A DNA stretch of 64,000 nt from Chlamydia avium 10DC88 (GTDB lineage: Bacteria > Chlamydiota > Chlamydiia > Chlamydiales > Chlamydiaceae), in NCBI RefSeq assembly GCF_000583875.1, contig NZ_CP006571.1, positions 599,416 to 663,415 on the forward strand, read 5' to 3'. Under the pieces are notes generated by a model. It had not been told where the DNA came from, did not search any database, and worked only from the letters and a program-made list of their open reading frames with translations. The stretch's first letter is position 1; each line of letters starts with the position of its first letter. The translations under genes were made by a program, and so were the position numbers. Below are positions 59,061 to 64,000 of this stretch, one piece after another.

Positions 59061-60872
59061 ATGCAGGTTAAGAACTTTTCCCCACAGAGCATTCCTACAG
59101 CTCCGGGCGTATATCTTATGAAAGATGCTTCTGGAGAAATTCTATATATTGGCAAAGCAAAAAATCTACGTAATCGCATTCTCACATATTTTCAAAAACA
59201 AAGGGATTCCCGAGAGAGAATTCCTTTTCTCATGAAGAGAACTACAGATATCGACACTATTGTTGTTTCTAATGAAACTGAGGCCCTACTTTTAGAAAAC
59301 AATTTGATAAAAAAACACCGTCCTAAATACAACGTTCTTCTGAAGGATGATAAAACCTTCTTTTGTCTTTCGATATCTCTTGATCATCCCTGGCCAAAAA
59401 TTGATGCCATTCGTACTAAAGCTGTGATTTCTTCTAAAAAGCAGTTGATTTTTGGTCCTTATGTTAGTGCAGAAGCTTGTCGAACACTTTTAGAAGTTAT
59501 TAACCAGTGGTTTCCTCTTCGCACGTGTTCTAATCATGAGTTTGCCTCTAGAAAACGCCCTTGCATCCTCTATGAAATGAAGCGCTGCTTAGCTCCTTGT
59601 ATTAACCTATGTTCGCATGAAGAATATGAGGAGACTCTTCAACAAGCTATTTTGTTTTTGAAAGGAAAAATTACTAAAATCATTCAAGAGTTAGAAGTTG
59701 CTATTCAGAAGTCTTCGGAAGAACAGAAATTCGAACAAGCAGGGATGTATTATCGTACCCTGAAACTAATTCAGCAGGCAATGACAAAGCAACACGTTGA
59801 AAAATTTCATTTCCAAAATATTGATGCCATTGGTCTATATAGGAGACACCAAGAAATCATAATTACGGTTCTCACTGTACGGTCTGGGAAACTCCTAGGA
59901 GCTCGCCATTTTTTCTTTTCTGAAAATGCACAAGAAGACCCTGATGTTCTCTCTTCATTTATTTTACAGTACTATTCTAATCAGCCTCATCTCCCTAGAG
60001 AAATCTTGACCCCGATACCTATAAAAATTCCAAATTTTTCTCGATTATTAAATAAAGATTCTTCTCCTCAAATACGTTCTCCAAAAACAGGATATGGGAA
60101 AGAATTATTGCATCTAGCTAAGAAAAATGCCGAATTACAGATACAAAATACAACACCCTCTTCATCTCTTCCTTATGAAGAGATGAAGATGATTTTACAA
60201 TCTTCTAATTATCCCTACCGTATAGAATGTTATGATAATGCGCACTTACAAGGTTCTCATAATGTTGGTGTTTATATCGTCTATGAAAATGATGCTTTAG
60301 ATCCTAAACAATACAGAGCATATTCTCTCTCTTCTTCAAAAAATGATCTTACTTCTTTTTCTGAAGTACTTTCGCGTCGATTCTCTTCTTTTTCTATATT
60401 GCCCGATATTATTGTTATAGACGGAGGAAAAGCACAATATCTTCAAGCAAAGAAAATACTTAAAGAATTGAACCTTATTGGGATTCAAGTAGTTTCTATT
60501 GCCAAAGAAACGGGAAACCATAGTAGATCTATGCGTAAAGAAAAAATCTTTTGTGATAACTTTCCTCAGGGAGTACAGCTTGATCCCTCTTCAAAATTAT
60601 TGCAATTTTTTCAAAGATTACGAGATGAGGCTCATCACTTCGCTATCAATAAGCATATTAAAAAACGTGATAAATACGTTCTGCTTCCTCAAGAAAAAAT
60701 TCCAGGTATTGGAGAGATAAAAAGAAAGCGACTCTTGCAGAAATTCAAGAGCTGGAAAAAAGTTATGGAGGCTTCCCAGGGAGAGTTGGAAACTGTCCCT
60801 GGACTAACAAAAAAAGACATACAACAATTATTACTTAGGCAAAGTCAAAATCATACAAAGGACAAAGAATAA
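59061..60872 (+). CDS. uvrC: excinuclease ABC subunit C
   Basis: Cuts both sides of a DNA lesion with UvrAB. The N-terminal GIY-YIG domain ([20 protein letters not shown]) is followed by a Cys-rich stretch ([17 protein letters not shown]), the UVR motif region, the RNase H-like endonuclease ([22 protein letters not shown]) and C-terminal HhH ([13 protein letters not shown]). The frame is open to 59013 inside mutS, but [18 protein letters not shown] at 59061, just after the mutS stop, is the proper start; 603 residues. Confidence 0.95.
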   Translation: MQVKNFSPQSIPTAPGVYLMKDASGEILYIGKAKNLRNRILTYFQKQRDSRERIPFLMKRTTDIDTIVVSNETEALLLENNLIKKHRPKYNVLLKDDKTFFCLSISLDHPWPKIDAIRTKAVISSKKQLIFGPYVSAEACRTLLEVINQWFPLRTCSNHEFASRKRPCILYEMKRCLAPCINLCSHEEYEETLQQAILFLKGKITKIIQELEVAIQKSSEEQKFEQAGMYYRTLKLIQQAMTKQHVEKFHFQNIDAIGLYRRHQEIIITVLTVRSGKLLGARHFFFSENAQEDPDVLSSFILQYYSNQPHLPREILTPIPIKIPNFSRLLNKDSSPQIRSPKTGYGKELLHLAKKNAELQIQNTTPSSSLPYEEMKMILQSSNYPYRIECYDNAHLQGSHNVGVYIVYENDALDPKQYRAYSLSSSKNDLTSFSEVLSRRFSSFSILPDIIVIDGGKAQYLQAKKILKELNLIGIQVVSIAKETGNHSRSMRKEKIFCDNFPQGVQLDPSSKLLQFFQRLRDEAHHFAINKHIKKRDKYVLLPQEKIPGIGEIKRKRLLQKFKSWKKVMEASQGELETVPGLTKKDIQQLLLRQSQNHTKDKE

Positions 60873-60880
60873 ATATTCTT

Positions 60881-61360
60881 TTAACTTTCTATTTCTTTTA
60901 TTTCCTCAAGGAAATCTTCTGCTGAGGGCAAGTCCGCGGCACATAATTCTTCAATTTCTTCTTCTGATTCGGAACGATCTTTAGGTTGTGTTAACCCTTT
61001 AACAATTACGTGAACAGCGGCTACGTGTAATCCTGTATATTCTGAAATTTCTGAAACGATACATCCCTGAATTTCTTCGGTTTTTTCTGGGATTGAGACT
61101 CCATAATCTACATTGACTTCGACACGAACCTTAACTAAATGATTTTTGGAATCTTGTTCTACATAAATTCCCTTCATTCTTTCAATATCTCTACCAAACA
61201 GGGTATCGATTAAGTTCCCGCCTAAAAGAGACACCCCATTAATTTTTGCCAAACAATGCAAGATAATTACTTGAATAACACGAGTTTCTATATCCCGACT
61301 AAACACAGTTTCTGGGAATTCGATTTCTTTAACATCGAGCTTTAAATTCTGTTTATCCAT
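60881..61360 (-). CDS. Asp23/DUF322 family protein
   Basis: A 159-residue soluble protein with the Asp23 core: VIQVIILHCLAKINGVSLLGG, VRVEVNVDYGVSIPE, and SEISEYTGLHVAAVHVIVKGL. The family is linked to envelope stress or surface attachment in Gram-positive bacteria; the role in chlamydiae is unknown. An acidic tail (about 125-159) is added. Convergent with uvrC, 8 bases apart. Confidence 0.78.
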   Translation of the reverse strand: MDKQNLKLDVKEIEFPETVFSRDIETRVIQVIILHCLAKINGVSLLGGNLIDTLFGRDIERMKGIYVEQDSKNHLVKVRVEVNVDYGVSIPEKTEEIQGCIVSEISEYTGLHVAAVHVIVKGLTQPKDRSESEEEIEELCAADLPSAEDFLEEIKEIES

Positions 61361-61451
61361 ATTCCTCCTATCTGCCTATTTCACTAGCAAGAAATATCCT
61401 CTATAGAAATAATAGGCTCTAGATGATTAGTCTAGTGATCTCGCGGTTAAT

Positions 61452-61952
61452 ATGCTACATTCAATGCAGCCTGTTGTCTTTTTTTTAATTCTTCTTGGTT
61501 TACTAACAGCTTACCTAGCTACAAAGAAAAATCGCAACCCTATTGGCTGGTTTTTAGCAGGAATGTTTTTTGGACTTTTTGGGATACTTTTCCTTCTTAT
61601 TCTTCCTCCTTTACCTAACAAAAATAAAAACCTAGATTTGTCTGACAATGAAAACGAGACTACTAACAATATTTTGCATTCTCTTTTAGAGGATGCCTCT
61701 CTAGCGGGGCCTGCATCTTCTATAGATAAAGTGGATATAAGTACTGAAAAATGGTTTTATCTTAATAAAGAAAAACATGCTACTGGACCGATGTCTTTTG
61801 AGGACTTACTTCTTTTTTTAAATGACAAGGGAAAACACGGGGAGGAGGATAGTGATCCTCAAAACATCTGGGTGTGGAAAAAAGGGATGCAGAACTGGGA
61901 AAAAGTAAGAAATGTACCTGAGATAATGGCTGCTCTGAAAGCTTTCAACTAG
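61452..61952 (+). CDS. membrane protein with C-terminal GYF-2-like domain (166 aa)
   Basis: Two hydrophobic N-terminal segments (about 8-22 and 32-52) with a short basic loop are followed by a polar linker. A C-terminal GYF_2-type domain spans about 100-160 (WFYLNKEKHATGPMSFEDLL ... VWKKGMQNWEKV). GYF domains bind proline-rich peptides; the partner is unknown. The start could also be the ATG at 61464 (MQPVVFF). It is convergent with rpsN. Confidence 0.7.
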   Translation: MLHSMQPVVFFLILLGLLTAYLATKKNRNPIGWFLAGMFFGLFGILFLLILPPLPNKNKNLDLSDNENETTNNILHSLLEDASLAGPASSIDKVDISTEKWFYLNKEKHATGPMSFEDLLLFLNDKGKHGEEDSDPQNIWVWKKGMQNWEKVRNVPEIMAALKAFN

Positions 61953-61985
61953 AAGCTGAAAAACTTTCAGAATAAAAAACTGATT

Positions 61986-62291
61986 TTACCAGCTTGCCTT
62001 AACAACTCCAGGGATTTCTCCCATAGAAGCCATCTGTCTAAAACAAATTCTAGAAATAGCAAACTTTCTTAAGTATCCTCGAGGACGTCCTGTTAGCAAG
62101 CAACGATTATGTAGGCGTGATGGGGAAGTATCCCTCTTCATTTTGTTTAATGCTTCGCGTGCTCGTTCTCTTTCCTCTTCACTAACGGTTAAATCCTTAG
62201 CAATTTTTCGAAGCTCCTCTCTCCTTTTATAATGTTTTGCTACTAGGAGACGTCGCTTATTTTCTCTTGCTATTGCTGACTTTTTCGCCAT
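61986..62291 (-). CDS. rpsN: 30S ribosomal protein S14
   Basis: 101 residues, the long C-minus form without the zinc CxxC pair. The ending [20 protein letters not shown]...GVVKASW is typical. 25 bases after rpmJ; the two form a small operon. Confidence 0.96.
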   Translation of the reverse strand: MAKKSAIARENKRRLLVAKHYKRREELRKIAKDLTVSEEERERAREALNKMKRDTSPSRLHNRCLLTGRPRGYLRKFAISRICFRQMASMGEIPGVVKASW

Positions 62292-62316
62292 GCGTTCTTA
62301 CCTAAAATTATTAAAA

Positions 62317-62454
62317 TTATTTTTTGCGTGCAGGTCCTGCTTGGCGCTGCTTACGATTAGGGTCCTTCTTATTGATAACATAAAGGCGACCCCTACGTCG
62401 GACGAGCTTATCTCCCTTAGATGGATCTGCTTTGATAGATGAACTTACTTTCAT
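62317..62454 (-). CDS. rpmJ: 50S ribosomal protein L36
   Basis: A 45-residue gene: [20 protein letters not shown] then [20 protein letters not shown] and a basic end. It is the form that lacks the zinc-binding cysteines and has a C-terminal extension. First gene of rpmJ-rpsN; AAGG lies 12 bases before the ATG. Confidence 0.92.
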   Translation of the reverse strand: MKVSSSIKADPSKGDKLVRRRGRLYVINKKDPNRKQRQAGPARKK

Positions 62455-62473
62455 GAAAAACTACCTTGATAAA

Positions 62474-62505
62474 CTCTCTGTTGAGAGAGATTCCTCAAAA
62501 TTATA
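62474..62505 (-). promoter_or_regulatory. -10 box and leader hairpin of rpmJ-rpsN
   Basis: On the minus strand a perfect TATAAT (62505-62500) is followed, near the predicted RNA 5' end, by hairpin CTCTCT-CAAC-AGAGAG (62489-62474). The -35 (TTAGTC) is weak. A 5' hairpin could stabilise the transcript. Confidence 0.5.
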
Positions 62506-62598
62506 AGGAATTCCAATTAATGGACTAATTTAACCCGTTTGGCACTTTTTTACAACAATAGACTTAGAGAAAAACCCTAAAAGGAAACGTGAGTTCTC

Positions 62599-62627
62599 TT
62601 GAACTTATTAATCCAATCCTATAAACT
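62599..62627 (+). promoter_or_regulatory. candidate promoter of rpmH-rnpA
   Basis: TTGAAC, a 17-base spacer and TAAACT, each four of six to consensus, about 86 bases before rpmH. A perfect TTGACA at 62674-62679 lacks a usable -10 box. Confidence 0.35.
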
Positions 62628-62712
62628 AGCGGCAAGTTTTGATAACTAATTTAGTTTTTTGATCTATCTGGAATTGACAAAACCCAACTTCAACAGTAAT
62701 TAAGGAAATATT

Positions 62713-62850
62713 GTGAAACGTACTTATCAACCCAGTAAGAGAAAACGTAGAAATTCTGTAGGTTTCCGGACTCGTATGGCTACAAAAAATGGAAGAAACT
62801 TATTGAATCGTCGCCGACGTCACGGTAGACATAATCTTGTCGACCTATAG
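62713..62850 (+). CDS. rpmH: 50S ribosomal protein L34
   Basis: 45 residues with a GTG start preceded by AAGGAA at a good distance: [20 protein letters not shown], then [20 protein letters not shown]. Typical L34. It lies 23 bases before rnpA in the conserved rpmH-rnpA order. Confidence 0.95.
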   Translation: MKRTYQPSKRKRRNSVGFRTRMATKNGRNLLNRRRRHGRHNLVDL

Positions 62851-62873
62851 GTCTAATATATAATTTTCTTATT

Positions 62874-63244
62874 GTGTGCCGTTCGACTTTACCTAAAAAT
62901 TCTCGCATTCTAAAGAGGAAACAATTTATTTATGTTTCCCGATTTGGGTTATTTTGTCATGGAAGCCAGGTAGATTTTCTTGTGTCTCCATCTAGAAATT
63001 CTCGATGTTGTAAGTTGGGAATCACTGTGTCAAAGAAATTTGGCAAAGCTCATGAAAGAAATTACTTTAAACGTATTGTACGCGAAGCTTTTAGGCAACA
63101 GCGACATCAGTTGCCTGTGTGTCAAGTTGTGGTAATGCCCAAAAAAAACATATACCTAAGTTTCAAGGATTACTCCAAGACTTTATCAACTATATTCCCG
63201 ATGTTCTAAAAAATAAGTTAGAAAAGAAAAGTGTCTATGACTGA
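62874..63244 (+). CDS. rnpA: ribonuclease P protein component, frameshifted near the C-terminus
   Basis: Protein part of RNase P, which matures tRNA 5' ends. GTG start (MCRSTLPKNSRILKRKQFIY); RNR-type motif GKAHERNYFKRIVREAFR. As written it stops at 63209 after VVMPKKNIYLSFKDYSKTL. The break is a run of eight A (63141-63148). With nine A it reads PKKKHIPKFQGLLQDFINYI and ends at 63242-63244 after 123 residues, matching the family C-terminus (LLQDF..YIPDVL). It would then overlap the convergent gene by 10 bases. The gene is essential, so an inactive copy is unlikely. Confidence 0.86.
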
Positions 63245-64000
63245 TGACGGATATAGTCTAAGGAATGAGAAATATGAGATTGAACTTCCTTAGGGGCAGT
63301 TTCGAAAGCGATTTCAGCATGTTGTAAGGCATTTTTCCACTGATCAAAGTCCAAATAGAATTGAGCAATCATCATCTCAATCCTCCATATATTTTCTTGA
63401 TCTTGCTGGCCAAACGCAGCTAAATAAGCCTCTAAAGGGGCAATTACTTTGCTAGCATCTTGACGGACACCTGCTTTAGATCTTTTCGCTAATTCTTGGA
63501 ATTCGATCAAAGCAACCGTAAAATGAGTATGTAGCTTATTCTCAGGATCTTTATTTAGCAATTTATGTTTAATTCTCTGACAATCTTCTGATTCCATCCG
63601 GCCACTTTCTACAAGTAGACGATATTTCTCTGATAGAAAAAAGTAATCATCATTACGGACGCCTAATTCTAGTGCCTTCTCCATAAAATCTCGACGTGAA
63701 ATTTCTTCCGCAAGACGGTAATATTTTTGTAGATCTTCCATGGATAATGTATGGATTATAGGACTAACGCTGTTAATGAAAAAGTCACTGTTAACTACAT
63801 GACATAGACTTTCCCCTAAATTTTCTCCTGTTTCATTTCCAAAAGATCCCATCCTATAAATTTCTCTACCATCATGAGAAATGACTAAAAGAGAGGGAAA
63901 CTCATCTACCTGAAATTTAACCTTCAATTCATTATTTTGTAGGCGTAAAGCGTTGCTTTGCTCAGAATGTCGAGGGAAATCCACTTCTAAACAAATAAAC
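63235..64000 (-). CDS. thioredoxin-like protein with helical C-terminal domain, N-terminus outside window
   Basis: The frame is open to the window edge, reading FICLEVDFPRHSEQSNALRL, so the N-terminus with any CxxC motif is missing. The visible part continues the thioredoxin fold (LKVKFQVDEFPSLLVISHDG, with the cis-proline) and then about 150 helical residues that look like TPR-type repeats (FDQWKNALQHAEIAFETAP). Similar chlamydial proteins are annotated as disulfide isomerase or thioredoxin. Whether it is redox active cannot be judged here. Confidence 0.75.
   Translation of the reverse strand, partial: FICLEVDFPRHSEQSNALRLQNNELKVKFQVDEFPSLLVISHDGREIYRMGSFGNETGENLGESLCHVVNSDFFINSVSPIIHTLSMEDLQKYYRLAEEISRRDFMEKALELGVRNDDYFFLSEKYRLLVESGRMESEDCQRIKHKLLNKDPENKLHTHFTVALIEFQELAKRSKAGVRQDASKVIAPLEAYLAAFGQQDQENIWRIEMMIAQFYLDFDQWKNALQHAEIAFETAPKEVQSHISHSLDYIRHQS

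Noticed and set aside
1..64000. CRISPR array or prophage
   Set aside because: No regularly spaced repeats, Cas proteins or phage structural genes were found.

Overview
The window is AT-rich chromosomal DNA from a member of the genus Chlamydia. The evidence is a 1549-residue polymorphic membrane autotransporter of the PmpD type, a dense block of Inc-like proteins (paired membrane segments followed by coiled coil), LpxB with a membrane domain fused to its N-terminus, a one-chain GlyQS, and a gene order (pssA, rmuC, M16 protease, htrA, sucDC, ftsY, yccA, tyrP, glmS, glmM ... pmpD, plsX, rpmF ... rnpA) that matches chlamydial chromosomes as I remember them. The M20 dipeptidase beside htrA and the pcnB-lpxB pair beside glmM point to the C. 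pneumoniae/psittaci side of the genus rather than C. trachomatis. I cannot name the species.

Layout. 1-16.3 kb is core metabolism and envelope: phospholipid synthesis (pssA), rmuC, a PreP-like M16 protease, M20 dipeptidase, HtrA, succinyl-CoA synthetase, FtsY, YccA, TyrP and the amino-sugar pair glmS/glmM. 16.7-19.9 kb is pcnB-lpxB. 19.9-29.4 kb is the accessory region: six or seven minus-strand Inc-type genes (one with a run of 16 G, one decayed) and one plus-strand 770-residue Inc-like gene behind an AT-rich promoter region. 29.6-34.2 kb is pmpD. 34.3-43 kb holds plsX-rpmF-yceD, rng-plsB-ptr and an ion transporter. 43-49 kb holds the ribosomal operon rplY-pth-rpsF-rpsR-rplI-ispE, tRNA-Gln, glgA and pgsA. 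49-64 kb holds glyQS, a row of small exported proteins, dnaG, divergent mutS-uvrC, an Asp23 protein, a GYF-like protein, rpmJ-rpsN, rpmH-rnpA and a thioredoxin-like protein cut by the window end.

Working together: glmS and glmM feed UDP-GlcNAc, and LpxB uses a later product of that pathway for lipid A. plsX, plsB, pgsA and pssA cover much of phospholipid synthesis. The Inc block and PmpD are the host-facing part.

Two patterns deserve attention. First, the 686-residue Inc gene at 21538-23597 is interrupted by a 16-G tract inside its hydrophobic hairpin and is one base out of frame, as expected of a phase-variable gene caught OFF. Second, four otherwise intact housekeeping genes (M16 protease, pcnB, lpxB, rnpA) each carry a single-base frameshift in a poly-A/T run of 7-9 bases. 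This means either homopolymer errors in the assembly or real slippage sites. No insertion sequence, prophage or CRISPR array was seen.
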